NCBI RefSeq assembly: GCF_002954715.1
Contig: NZ_MSCP01000003.1
Coordinates: forward strand, 285,390-349,389
From: Aliivibrio sifiae
GTDB lineage: Bacteria > Pseudomonadota > Gammaproteobacteria > Enterobacterales > Vibrionaceae
Reading direction: 5' to 3'
DNA: 64,000 nucleotides
Shown here: positions 29,789 to 41,335 of the stretch, in pieces
How the letters are laid out: each line of letters starts with the position of its first letter
How positions within the stretch are numbered: the first letter of the stretch is position 1
Notes under the pieces: model-generated
What the model was told of the DNA's origin: nothing
Database searches by the model: none
Seen by the model: the letters and a program-made list of their open reading frames with translations, nothing else
Made by a program: the position numbers and the translations under genes

Positions 29789-31246
29789 CTAACTACGCCA
29801 AAACGTCGGCGTGAATAAAATAAGTAACGTAAATACTTCCAAACGCCCAAATAACATAGAAATAATTAAAATCCATTTTGCAGAGTCATTCACCTCGCCA
29901 AAATGCACCGCAACCTCACCCAGACCAGGACCTAAGTTATTTAGTGTCGCAGCAACCGCAGAAAAAGCGGTTAATTCATCAATGCCGGTCGCGATTAATG
30001 CCAGCATACAAATAACAAATACCAACGCATAAGCAGAGAAGAACCCCCACACCGCATCAACAACTCGTTGAGGTAATGCCTTTGTACCAATCTTGATCGT
30101 AAAAATAGCTCTTGGGTGGATAAGACGCTTTAGTTCACGCATACCCTGCAGAGAAAGTAACAATATACGGATAACCTTCATCCCGCCACCTGTTGATCCT
30201 GCACAGCCACCAATAAAGGAAGAAAACAGTAATAAAACAGGTAAGAATAATGGCCACTCAGAAAAACTGGTTGTCGTAAAACCTGCCGTCGTTGAAATTG
30301 ATACCGTTTGGAACAAAGCTTGATCTGCCGCTGCGCCAATTGAATCGTAAGTACTGTGCTTTAATAACAACAAGAAAGTAACTAAAAACAGTAATACTTG
30401 GATAAAAATAAACGCTCTAAACTCGGGGTCTTTCCAATAATATTTAGGATGAACGCCGCCTGAGGCGAATGCAGCAAAGTGCAATGAAAAATTACAGGCA
30501 GAGATAAGTAAAAAGACCACAGTTATAGCGTTAATTATAGGGCTATTAAAGTGTCCCATACTTGCATCATGAGTAGAAAACCCACCAATAGCAATGGTTG
30601 AGAAACTATGAGAAATAGCATCAAACCAGTCCATTCCTGCGGCCCAAAACGCTAAAGTACAAGCGATAGTTAACGTTAGGTAGATATACCAAAGCACCTT
30701 TGCCGTTTCCGCTATTCTTGGTGTCATCTTTGAATCTTTTACTGGCCCAGGGATCTCCGCACGATAAAGCTGCATACCACCGATACCTAGCACTGGAAGG
30801 ATCGCGACGGCTAAAACAATAATACCCATACCGCCAAACCATTGAAGAAGTTGACGATAAAATAGAATAGCTTTTGGCAAATGGTCTAACCCCGTAAGAA
30901 CGGTCGCCCCTGTTGTCGTTAACCCAGAAAATGATTCAAAAAAGGCATTGGTTACCGATATATCAGGAGAGCCAGAAAGCAAGAATGGTAATGCACCCGC
31001 ACTGCCGATTACCATCCAAAATAGAACAACAATAAGGAAGCCATCACGAGATTTTAATTCTTGTTTATGCTGACGATTAGGAAACCAAAGTGCACCGCCT
31101 CCAGCTAACAATAAGAAAAAGGTAATAACAAACGGCACACCCGCACCATCACGATAAATAAACGCGACAAGAGCCGGAGCCAACATGAAAAAACTAAAAA
31201 CCGCGAGTAAAGTACCCACGATTCGAATAATTGAACGAAACTGCAT
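29789..31246 (-). CDS. trkH: Trk potassium uptake system membrane subunit TrkH
   Basis: TrkH is the K+-translocating subunit that works with the NAD-binding TrkA. The 485-residue protein (E. coli 483) has the four membrane-pore-membrane repeats with selectivity glycines visible, for example GLTTTGATVLTG, SFSTIAIGGFSTHDAS, STTAGFTTTSFSEWP and AATLNNLGPGL. It lies between yigZ and hemG, all minus strand. Confidence 0.97.
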   Translation of the reverse strand: MQFRSIIRIVGTLLAVFSFFMLAPALVAFIYRDGAGVPFVITFFLLLAGGGALWFPNRQHKQELKSRDGFLIVVLFWMVIGSAGALPFLLSGSPDISVTNAFFESFSGLTTTGATVLTGLDHLPKAILFYRQLLQWFGGMGIIVLAVAILPVLGIGGMQLYRAEIPGPVKDSKMTPRIAETAKVLWYIYLTLTIACTLAFWAAGMDWFDAISHSFSTIAIGGFSTHDASMGHFNSPIINAITVVFLLISACNFSLHFAAFASGGVHPKYYWKDPEFRAFIFIQVLLFLVTFLLLLKHSTYDSIGAAADQALFQTVSISTTAGFTTTSFSEWPLFLPVLLLFSSFIGGCAGSTGGGMKVIRILLLSLQGMRELKRLIHPRAIFTIKIGTKALPQRVVDAVWGFFSAYALVFVICMLALIATGIDELTAFSAVAATLNNLGPGLGEVAVHFGEVNDSAKWILIISMLFGRLEVFTLLILFTPTFWRS

Positions 31247-31299
31247 GATTTATTGAACGCTTCGCGTCACTCACATCCTAATGGTTTATATGAATTGAA

Positions 31300-31914
31300 T
31301 TACTCTGTTGGGAATTCAATTTTGGCACCGCTTTTATTAATCACCGCGGTTTTAAATTCAGTAATGACACGTTTCTCTAGTTCTAATGTCATTACAACCT
31401 TATCACTATAATCCGCTGCCACCTGTTGTCCTTCATATTGGTGCAGTAATGTTTCGACCAAACTCACTAAGTTATAGTCACAATGCAAAATAATATGAGC
31501 TGTAATGCGTTTTTCTTCTGTTTCTATCAATTTAAGAGCTTGCTGAACTCCACCACCATACGCTTTAACAAGCCCCCCCGTTCCTAGCTTGATCCCACCA
31601 GAGTAACGAGTCACCACTGCGGTGATTTCCCCAATACCACTGCCACTTAGTTGAGCAAGTATTGGTTTACCAGCAGTACCAGAGGGTTCACCATCATCAC
31701 TGAAGCCCCATTTCATAGAATCTTCAGGTCTTCCGGCAACAAAGCCCCAACAATTATGCCTAGCATCAGAATGCTTAACTTTTATTTCTGCCACAAACGC
31801 TTTGGCTTCATCAATCGATGCTGTTCTAGCAAGATAAGTAATAAAGACGCTTTTTTTTATCTCTTCTTCAAATACCGCCATCGCTTTTGGGACTGGATAT
31901 GGCTGATCACTCAT
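31300..31914 (-). CDS. yigZ: YigZ / IMPACT-family protein (UPF0029)
   Basis: This 204-residue conserved protein has the UPF0029 signature region: HNCWGFVAG, DDGEPSGTAGKPIL, ITAVVTRYSGGIKLGTGGLVKAYGG. The family consists of an IMPACT N-terminal domain and a small ferredoxin-like C-terminal domain. Its biochemical role is not established. It precedes trkH with a 53-base gap and is divergent from fadB. Confidence 0.93.
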   Translation of the reverse strand: MSDQPYPVPKAMAVFEEEIKKSVFITYLARTASIDEAKAFVAEIKVKHSDARHNCWGFVAGRPEDSMKWGFSDDGEPSGTAGKPILAQLSGSGIGEITAVVTRYSGGIKLGTGGLVKAYGGGVQQALKLIETEEKRITAHIILHCDYNLVSLVETLLHQYEGQQVAADYSDKVVMTLELEKRVITEFKTAVINKSGAKIEFPTE

Positions 31915-32091
31915 AGACTACACTGATACTAAAAACGGAACCTTAAAGTGTATCACTTCTAATGACATTTACGCTTTCCATCCTGATATTTATTCACCAA
32001 CCGAAGAAAGTAAATTTGTGATCAACCAAGATAAACGTAAATAAAATGTTAAATTTAATTTGATATCTGTTTACTTTAGCACCACTATTAA

Positions 32092-32104
32092 CTGGTCAAA
32101 CCAG
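32092..32104. promoter_or_regulatory. Probable FadR operator upstream of fadBA
   Basis: CTGGTCAAACCAG is a 5-bp inverted repeat with the CTGGT/ACCAG arms and spacing of FadR sites. It lies 54 bases before the fadB start, in the 243-bp divergent yigZ-fadB interval. FadR represses fad genes and is released by long-chain acyl-CoA. A half-site ATCTGGTTCTT follows at about 32130. Confidence 0.65.
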
Positions 32105-32157
32105 ATTATTATAATAACGAATACTCGGATCTGGTTCTTATTTCATGGAGATAGAAA

Positions 32158-35515
<3,358 letters not shown>

Positions 35516-35540
35516 AAAAAATTTCTAAACCGTAAAAACT

Positions 35541-35570
35541 AAAAAAGTCGCCTTCTTGGGCGACTTTTTT
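35541..35570 (+). terminator. Terminator of fadBA
   Basis: AAAAAAGTCGCC pairs with GGCGACTTTTTT around a TTCTTG loop, 25 bases after the fadA stop. Confidence 0.9.
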
Positions 35571-35606
35571 CGAGTTGATACCTAATTTGGTATCGCTTTT
35601 ATCATC

Positions 35607-35681
35607 TTATTTTTTAGAGATGATTTTTGTATCACGCGCTTGGTGGAACCAAAAACGCTTTCTGCCTGTTGATTTAGACAT
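35607..35681 (-). CDS. Very short basic ORF, 24 residues
   Basis: The frame encodes MSKSTGRKRFWFHQARDTKI followed by ISKK. It is preceded by a very good ribosome site (AAGGATAT, 5 bases before the ATG) and ends TAA. The peptide is strongly basic and aromatic in the middle, like a ribosomal or nucleic-acid-binding peptide. I do not recognise it. The surrounding 35682-36225 is AT-rich and contains no other convincing gene. The fadBA terminator directly downstream could end its transcript too. Confidence 0.55.
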   Translation of the reverse strand: MSKSTGRKRFWFHQARDTKIISKK

Positions 35682-36148
35682 GAGATATCCTTCTTAACTT
35701 TAGTATAAACATGCATCAATACGATGCGCTTGTTTAGCCTGAGAAGAGATATTTATCTTATGTAATTTATACATAGAGAAGTTGTACGTTCTTTACCTCA
35801 TCAATCTATTTTTCAGTAGAACAATAGATAGCCCGATAACGATATCAGGTATAAAGCCAACGCATTTTCACAACTTCGATAGCACACGGTCATATTACAT
35901 TATAAATAGATCCAGTTAGGCTTATTCGTTGCTAACGATCTGCTGAAATGTTCAATTATTAATAATTGGAAAAGTGAAATGAAACACGGAGATAATAGCT
36001 TTTTCGAAGATATTTTTCTGAGGGTTTGACTTGTACTTATTGCTTGTATTAATAACTCTATACATCAGAGCAAGGATGCAAAATAGCATGATCCAATAAA
36101 AAGTAAAGATCTTATTTGCTCTTTTTAAAATTTTTTTTACTAAAGGAT

Positions 36149-36167
36149 CTATGCACAAAATGCATAG
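36149..36167. promoter_or_regulatory. Inverted repeat upstream of acuI, possible operator 1
   Basis: CTATGCA, 5 bases, TGCATAG is a perfect 7-bp palindrome about 107 bases before the acuI start. No regulator is identified. Confidence 0.35.
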
Positions 36168-36225
36168 CTTTCATGTTTAAGTATCATTTTTTTTCTAAAA
36201 AAACCTCCCCTATACTTAATCCATC

Positions 36226-36246
36226 AATCAAATGTTGAATTTGATT
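36226..36246. promoter_or_regulatory. Inverted repeat just upstream of acuI, possible operator 2
   Basis: AATCAAAT, GTTGA, ATTTGATT is a perfect 8-bp palindrome 27 bases before the start codon and just after a possible -10 (TATACT at about 36211). It would be well placed for repression. It could equally be an mRNA hairpin. Confidence 0.4.
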
Positions 36247-36273
36247 CTCTATTTAATTTCATTGGAGTTTATT

Positions 36274-37254
36274 ATGTTTAAAGCACTCGTTTTGAATCAA
36301 GAAGAAAGAAATACAATTGCTGCTGTTACTGAGATCGATGAATCTCAACTTCCTGAAGGTAACGTAAAAATTAATGTTAGCTATTCTTCTTTAAACTACA
36401 AAGATGGCTTAGCGATTACAGGTAAAGGGCGCATTGTTCGTAACTTCCCTATGGTACCTGGTATTGATTTAGCTGGCGTGGTATCTCAATCTGATGACGC
36501 TCGTTACCAAGCAGGTGATGAAGTTGTTCTTACTGGTTGGGGTGTTGGCGAAGGTCACTGGGGCGGAATGGCTGAAAAAGCGAGCCTAAACGGTGACTGG
36601 TTAGTCCCTATGCCAAAAGGCTTAGATGCTAAAAAAGTAATGGCTATTGGTACTGCTGGCTTCACTGCGATGCTGTGTGTTCAAGCCATTGTTGATGCAG
36701 GCATTAAGCCAGAAGATGGAGAGATCCTAGTAACGGGTGCAAGTGGTGGTGTAGGCAGCGTATCAATCACGCTTCTTAACCAACTTGGTTATAAAGTTGC
36801 AGCGGTAACTGGTCGATCTTCTTCAAATGGTGAGCTGCTTAAATCATTAGGCGCATCACGTATTGTTGAGCGTAGCGAACTAGAAGAACCAGCAAAACCA
36901 TTAGAAAAACAATTATGGGCTGGCGCAATTGATACTGTTGGTAGCAAAGTATTAGCTAAAGTATTAGCACAAATTGATTACAACGGTGCAGTCGCAATGT
37001 GTGGCCTTGCTGGTGGTTTTGATTTACCAACTACGGTAATGCCATTCATTTTACGTAATGTACGTTTACAAGGTGTTGACTCTGTTATGTGCCCTCGTGA
37101 AAAACGCATCAAAGCATGGGAACAACTAGCTGAGCTTCTGCCTGAGTCGTTCTATGCTCAAGCAACAAAAGAAGTGGCATTAGATGATGCGATTCAAGCA
37201 GCAGAAGACATTACCAACGGTCAAATCACGGGCCGTGTAGTTATCAAAATTTAG
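36274..37254 (+). CDS. acuI: Acrylyl-CoA reductase (NADPH) AcuI / YhdH family
   Basis: This 326-residue zinc-free medium-chain reductase has the quinone-oxidoreductase fold. AcuI/YhdH enzymes reduce acrylyl-CoA to propionyl-CoA and protect against acrylate toxicity, relevant to DMSP breakdown in marine bacteria. Visible features: SYSSLNYKDGLAITGKG, VPGIDLAGVV, GWGVGEGHWGG and the NADPH loop GASGGVGS. I use the ATG at 36274 with GGAG upstream; an earlier in-frame ATG at 36232 adds 14 hydrophobic residues without a ribosome site. It is a single gene closed by a terminator. Confidence 0.9.
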   Translation: MFKALVLNQEERNTIAAVTEIDESQLPEGNVKINVSYSSLNYKDGLAITGKGRIVRNFPMVPGIDLAGVVSQSDDARYQAGDEVVLTGWGVGEGHWGGMAEKASLNGDWLVPMPKGLDAKKVMAIGTAGFTAMLCVQAIVDAGIKPEDGEILVTGASGGVGSVSITLLNQLGYKVAAVTGRSSSNGELLKSLGASRIVERSELEEPAKPLEKQLWAGAIDTVGSKVLAKVLAQIDYNGAVAMCGLAGGFDLPTTVMPFILRNVRLQGVDSVMCPREKRIKAWEQLAELLPESFYAQATKEVALDDAIQAAEDITNGQITGRVVIKI

Positions 37255-37325
37255 TCTTACTAGCTAAAAGGATTTAATGCTGAGCCCTACCTAGCTTAGC
37301 GTTAATGTGAAAACATCAGTAAACC

Positions 37326-37351
37326 AAGGCAGCTTAATCGCTGCCTTTTTT
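37326..37351. terminator. Terminator between acuI and the LysR gene
   Basis: AAGGCAGC, TTAATC loop, GCTGCCTT then T-run on the plus strand. Confidence 0.85.
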
Positions 37352-37362
37352 ATTCCCTAATA

Positions 37363-38304
37363 TTAAACAAACCCTATATCTTCGATACGCTTTTCAATTA
37401 ACTTACCGCACTCTTCTTTTACTACGCGTCGAAGCCACGTTTGTGCTGGTGAAGAGTCACAACGAGAGTGCCAAATTAAAGAATAATCAAACGGGGTAAA
37501 CTCAAACGGTAAGGGTTTAATTACTAAATCATAACGATCGGCCATTAAGTAAGCGAGATCCGCAGGAACAGTAATCACTAATGGCATTTTATCGACGATC
37601 GCTAATGCCGCTTCTAAATGATATGCCCTCAAGACTTGTCTTCTCTCTCTTTGTCCTAATAACGCATTATCCAATAATGCTTTTACACCATCACTAATAG
37701 CAATCATGGCGTGAGGTAATGATAAATAATCATCTAAGCTTAAACGAACGCCAGAAAGCGGATGATTTTTAGAAAGTAAACACAGCACCCCGACTTGCCC
37801 TAATACTTCTTGTTTCAATGGAGAAACAGAGCCAATAGGACGACAGATAGCCATATCTACTTTTTCTGTACTTAGTTGTTTAAACAAATTCTCATGGTTT
37901 AGAGAAGTAAATTCCAAGGAGATATTCGGCGCTTGTTCATAAATCTTAGGTAACGCATAAGGTAAAATGGTTTGCATTGCGTAGTCAGTGGTTGCAATCA
38001 AAAAATGTTGATCGCAATGCATCGGGGTAAAATCACTTGGAGTAAGTAATTGACGAAGTGACTCTAATGGTTGATTAATTTGAGCATTAATCTCCAATGC
38101 TTTTTGTGTAGGAACTAAATGCTGCCCCTGACGAGTAAATAATGGGTCACCAAGTAAGTCACGTAATCGACCTAATACACGACTCATTGCCGACTGACTT
38201 AAACTCAATCGGATCGCAGCTTGGCTTACACTGTTTTCTTCTAATAATACTTTTAAGGCAATGAGTAAATTTAAATCACGACGATAAACTTCTTCGAGTT
38301 CCAT
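37363..38304 (-). CDS. LysR-family transcriptional regulator
   Basis: The 313-residue protein has the LysR helix-turn-helix at residues ~8-66 (LNLLIALKVLLEENSVSQAA, SQSAMSRVLGRLRDLLGDPLF) and a substrate-binding-like effector domain. It is convergent with acuI and has no divergent partner, so the target is not evident. The palindromes upstream of acuI are candidates only. Confidence 0.88.
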   Translation of the reverse strand: MELEEVYRRDLNLLIALKVLLEENSVSQAAIRLSLSQSAMSRVLGRLRDLLGDPLFTRQGQHLVPTQKALEINAQINQPLESLRQLLTPSDFTPMHCDQHFLIATTDYAMQTILPYALPKIYEQAPNISLEFTSLNHENLFKQLSTEKVDMAICRPIGSVSPLKQEVLGQVGVLCLLSKNHPLSGVRLSLDDYLSLPHAMIAISDGVKALLDNALLGQRERRQVLRAYHLEAALAIVDKMPLVITVPADLAYLMADRYDLVIKPLPFEFTPFDYSLIWHSRCDSSPAQTWLRRVVKEECGKLIEKRIEDIGFV

Positions 38305-38469
38305 TATCTAAACCTATGTCTGAAATAACCGAATGGTTGAACCATTAGTTTAACGGTTTTTAAGATAAAAAAAATCCCGCAATTTATTCACTTCTTAGTT
38401 TGGGATTAAGAATGATAAAGAGACGGGAAAGTTAAAGTGTGTGTTATTTTTTATTGTATTAATTCTGAG

Positions 38470-38661
38470 TTAGTAATCTTGCTCTTCTGCTGCTTCACTT
38501 TCTGACCATGTTTTTAGTTCGATAGTAAGCGCAACCATAACGGAGGCAAGGCTAATTAAAGGGAAAAGATTAATATTTTCTGGTGTGCGCAGCACTAGCG
38601 AGCAAATCGTAACAAAACAAAGAACACAATAAATAGTTAAACGATCTATTTGAGTAAGCAT
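38470..38661 (-). CDS. Small membrane protein, 63 residues, two predicted helices
   Basis: I do not recognise this protein. Two hydrophobic segments are visible (about residues 8-24 TIYCVLCFVTICSLVL and 30-46 INLFPLISLASVMVALT), with an acidic C-terminus (SESEAAEEQDY). AAGGAT lies 9 bases upstream of the ATG, which supports translation. It sits alone between a LysR gene and tusA. Confidence 0.68.
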   Translation of the reverse strand: MLTQIDRLTIYCVLCFVTICSLVLRTPENINLFPLISLASVMVALTIELKTWSESEAAEEQDY

Positions 38662-38847
38662 AATAGCGATCCTTCTATTACTTTCTTTCTATAACCAAAA
38701 ACATTTAAAACAATACGTTAACCATCCAATGTTAATGTGTTGTTAATAAGCAAATTACTCTCTTTTCAGTTCTTTGCCAATGTGTATTGATTATTTTTTT
38801 TACAGCAGTATGATCTTGGTCGCCTTTAATTGTAAAGAGATACAACA

Positions 38848-39099
38848 ATGACCATCAACTTTGATACAGCAACCCAAACACTAGAAGCGGAAGGATTACG
38901 CTGCCCTGAGCCTGTCATGATGGTTAGAAAAACAATCCGACAGATGCAAGATGGCGAGACTTTGCTAATTAAAGCCGATGACCCATCAACAACTCGTGAC
39001 ATCCCAAGTTTTTGTCGCTTTATGGATCATGAGCTACTTGCAGAAGACACCGATACTCTCCCTTACCGATTTTTAATTCGTAAAGGGCTTCCAGCTTAA
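38848..39099 (+). CDS. tusA: Sulfur carrier protein TusA
   Basis: TusA accepts persulfide sulfur from IscS and passes it to TusBCD for 2-thiolation of tRNA wobble uridine. The 83-residue protein (E. coli 81) has the family motif [12 protein letters not shown] with the catalytic C19, and [16 protein letters not shown] later. It is monocistronic with a terminator directly after. Confidence 0.97.
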   Translation: MTINFDTATQTLEAEGLRCPEPVMMVRKTIRQMQDGETLLIKADDPSTTRDIPSFCRFMDHELLAEDTDTLPYRFLIRKGLPA

Positions 39100-39105
39100 A
39101 ATGAT

Positions 39106-39130
39106 AAAGGCGACCAATGTGGTCGCCTTT
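39106..39130. terminator. Terminator after tusA
   Basis: AAAGGCGACC, AATGT loop, GGTCGCCTTT. The A/T flanks allow use from both strands. Confidence 0.85.
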
Positions 39131-39157
39131 ATTCTATTTTTCATTATGAACAGACAG

Positions 39158-39418
39158 CTATTGAGTTTGTGTACTGATATCTCGAATTTGTTTCTGAATA
39201 CTTTCTATTTCGTGCTGCAAATTACGCATTTCTTTTTTCATTGGTAATACATAATGAACCCGGACCCAAGCATCAACAGAAAGTCCTGTTGTTACAATGG
39301 CTCCAACCACCATGGGTACCCACATATCTGTTAATACCATACCCAATAAATTCAGTGCTAATGCTACAGTAAATAAGTAACACTGGCTTTGCGGTGAGAT
39401 AGCTAAAAAACGAGTCAT
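39158..39418 (-). CDS. Small inner-membrane protein with C-terminal coiled coil, 86 residues
   Basis: I do not recognise this protein. Two hydrophobic helices (about residues 13-30 and 33-52) are followed by a charged, heptad-like tail (MKKEMRNLQHEIESIQKQI), so a cytoplasmic coiled coil is likely. A GGAGC ribosome site 5 bases before the ATG supports expression. It is convergent with tusA. Confidence 0.7.
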   Translation of the reverse strand: MTRFLAISPQSQCYLFTVALALNLLGMVLTDMWVPMVVGAIVTTGLSVDAWVRVHYVLPMKKEMRNLQHEIESIQKQIRDISTQTQ

Positions 39419-39568
39419 GATAAGCTCCTATCCTTTAAGAAACATCTACCAATACAACTATTCTAGCTATAGATTATCACCTCTACATCAAAACCTATGT
39501 GTCTAGTATCACACTCTTATTCTGATATTATGAAACTTTGATGACATAATAAATCCCGATTGAAAGTG

Positions 39569-41191
39569 CTATTCTCCGGTATACACAACCATCACTTTAT
39601 CGGTATCATTTTTACGTATAAAAGCATAATAAGGTTCTTGTTTAATAACCTGACTCTCACCTTGTGAAATAGAGGAATGATTACCTCTAAAAGTAAGTAA
39701 CTTCTTCCAGTGAGCTGATAATGTCCAATTTTGTCCCGTCATTTCATCCCAATTCATCATGCTATATAAATTTCCGGCTTTAGCACTTTCATCGCCATAC
39801 CACACAGATAAACCACCTTTAGACAATAATAAGGCTGATGCCGCATCACGGTATTGAACATAATTCGCTGAACTTAGTTCTGGCTTTTTATCTTTACCAA
39901 ACCACGTTAATGCTGATAAATGATTTTCTTCTGACGTATCAAGTTGATGATTTAACGACGCAAGGCACTGCTTTTCAATTGAATGCATTTGAGGAATAAA
40001 ATAATTATTATTTTTTAAATCAATCACTGCAAATGAAGAGCCTTCAAGTGCTTTGTATTGATTGTTCTTTTTCCACGCATCAAAGACTTTGCTGCCGCTC
40101 TGTTCCAATAGTTTTGTTAGTTGTGGCGTAGATTGAGACAACACAATCCCATCAATACCAAATTTAGTAACCCAGGCTGTTATCCATTCAGAGAGTAATT
40201 CATTTTTATTTCCGCTAACCTGAAGAACCGCTGTCGTTGGTTTATTAGTAAAGAATCTTGGTGTCGTTACATCAACAGAACCATTAAACCAAGCTTCTGA
40301 CCACCACTGTGGTATCTCACCTTTTTCATTTTTAAAATCATCAAGATAATTTGTCAGGTTTTGACCGTCTTTAGGTTGCCACTCACTCCAGTAACTCGGA
40401 AGATTGTTTTCTGAACTTGGCTTAATTCCAAATTGTTGTAAATCCGATAAACTTGGTTGAGATGGCGCAGTATCCACACTCCACACCACTCTCATTCCTA
40501 ATTGATGAGCTAAATCGACGAAGGTTTGCATTTCTTGCTCACTACCCATGTTGGTATCGAGTTGAGTCCAATCTAACGTTGCACCACCTGCATATGGGTA
40601 TTCTGGTGTATTACCATCTTTACTCGGAATCCAACCATGAATTTGCTCTAACGGTGTCGAAAGCCAAAGAACATCAACTCCCAATTCAGCTAAATAATCT
40701 AGCTTTTGGGTTAATCCTGCAATATCCCCTCCATTAAAGCCTTGTTCTGCACTTTGACGGCCGTAACTGTGGTCGTTCCAACTATTACCGTTATAAAAAC
40801 GATCAGTAGCAATATGGTAAAATGTGGCACTCTGCCATTGGAAATCAACCTTCTCTGTTGTTGATTCCGATACTGCTCTTGATTCTAATAATAGTAAACC
40901 ACCACTATGACGACTTGGCGTTAACGTTATTTGTCCATTTTTTACCTGAGCAATATTACCAGTATAGGCATCAGTAACTACCTCTCCTTCTGACCACAGA
41001 TCAGAAACGGTCACTGTAACAGACTGTATTCCTAGTGAAGGGCATATTGTCTCTTTATCAGTCGTTGAGGTCGATGAAATAGGCTCATTGGTGGTTGGGG
41101 TATTTGAATTATCCGTAGATAGTAATGAGGTACTTTGACACCCAACCATAAGAGAAAGAGAGATAAGCGTTGCACACACAGATAATTTCAT
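39569..41191 (-). CDS. MalS-like alpha-amylase-family lipoprotein lacking GH13 catalytic residues
   Basis: A 540-residue protein with lipobox LMVGC (lipidated C18), so periplasmic and membrane-anchored. It aligns through its length with E. coli periplasmic amylase MalS: FYHIATDRFYNGNSWNDHSYGR, GGDIAGLTQKLDYL, STPLEQIHGW, YGDES and MMNWDEMTGQNW. The GH13 active-site residues are gone. Region I DVVMNH reads SVDTAP (about 238-243). The nucleophile block GFRVD reads GIVLS (S352). The acid/base strand GEAW has become VIDLK, and the third-Asp region SSHD reads TWFG. It is probably a non-hydrolytic glucan-binding or structural protein. The intact frame argues against a decaying pseudogene. Confidence 0.85.
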   Translation of the reverse strand: MKLSVCATLISLSLMVGCQSTSLLSTDNSNTPTTNEPISSTSTTDKETICPSLGIQSVTVTVSDLWSEGEVVTDAYTGNIAQVKNGQITLTPSRHSGGLLLLESRAVSESTTEKVDFQWQSATFYHIATDRFYNGNSWNDHSYGRQSAEQGFNGGDIAGLTQKLDYLAELGVDVLWLSTPLEQIHGWIPSKDGNTPEYPYAGGATLDWTQLDTNMGSEQEMQTFVDLAHQLGMRVVWSVDTAPSQPSLSDLQQFGIKPSSENNLPSYWSEWQPKDGQNLTNYLDDFKNEKGEIPQWWSEAWFNGSVDVTTPRFFTNKPTTAVLQVSGNKNELLSEWITAWVTKFGIDGIVLSQSTPQLTKLLEQSGSKVFDAWKKNNQYKALEGSSFAVIDLKNNNYFIPQMHSIEKQCLASLNHQLDTSEENHLSALTWFGKDKKPELSSANYVQYRDAASALLLSKGGLSVWYGDESAKAGNLYSMMNWDEMTGQNWTLSAHWKKLLTFRGNHSSISQGESQVIKQEPYYAFIRKNDTDKVMVVYTGE

Positions 41192-41290
41192 CGAAATCAG
41201 CAGCCTAATATAAAGAGAAGAGTGTCAATTGTAGTCACTGTTCTCTATATAATTAACCTCTAATTTTCGAAAACACGATATTTAGACAAA

Positions 41291-41317
41291 AAAATACCCC
41301 GCCAGAGCGAGGTATTT
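41291..41317 (-). terminator. Terminator of glyQS
   Basis: AATACC.CGC pairs with GCG.GGTATT around a 4-base loop, followed by a T-run on the minus strand, 19 bases after glyS. Confidence 0.85.
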
Positions 41318-41335
41318 CATCAGATATATGAATTT

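Noticed and set aside
35952-36158. 68-codon minus-strand frame
   Set aside because: It starts at TTG without a ribosome site in AT-rich DNA and overlaps the palindrome upstream of acuI; no family resemblance was seen.
39569-41191. Active alpha-amylase annotation
   Set aside because: The domain match is real but none of the GH13 catalytic motifs is preserved, so an enzymatic call is not supported.
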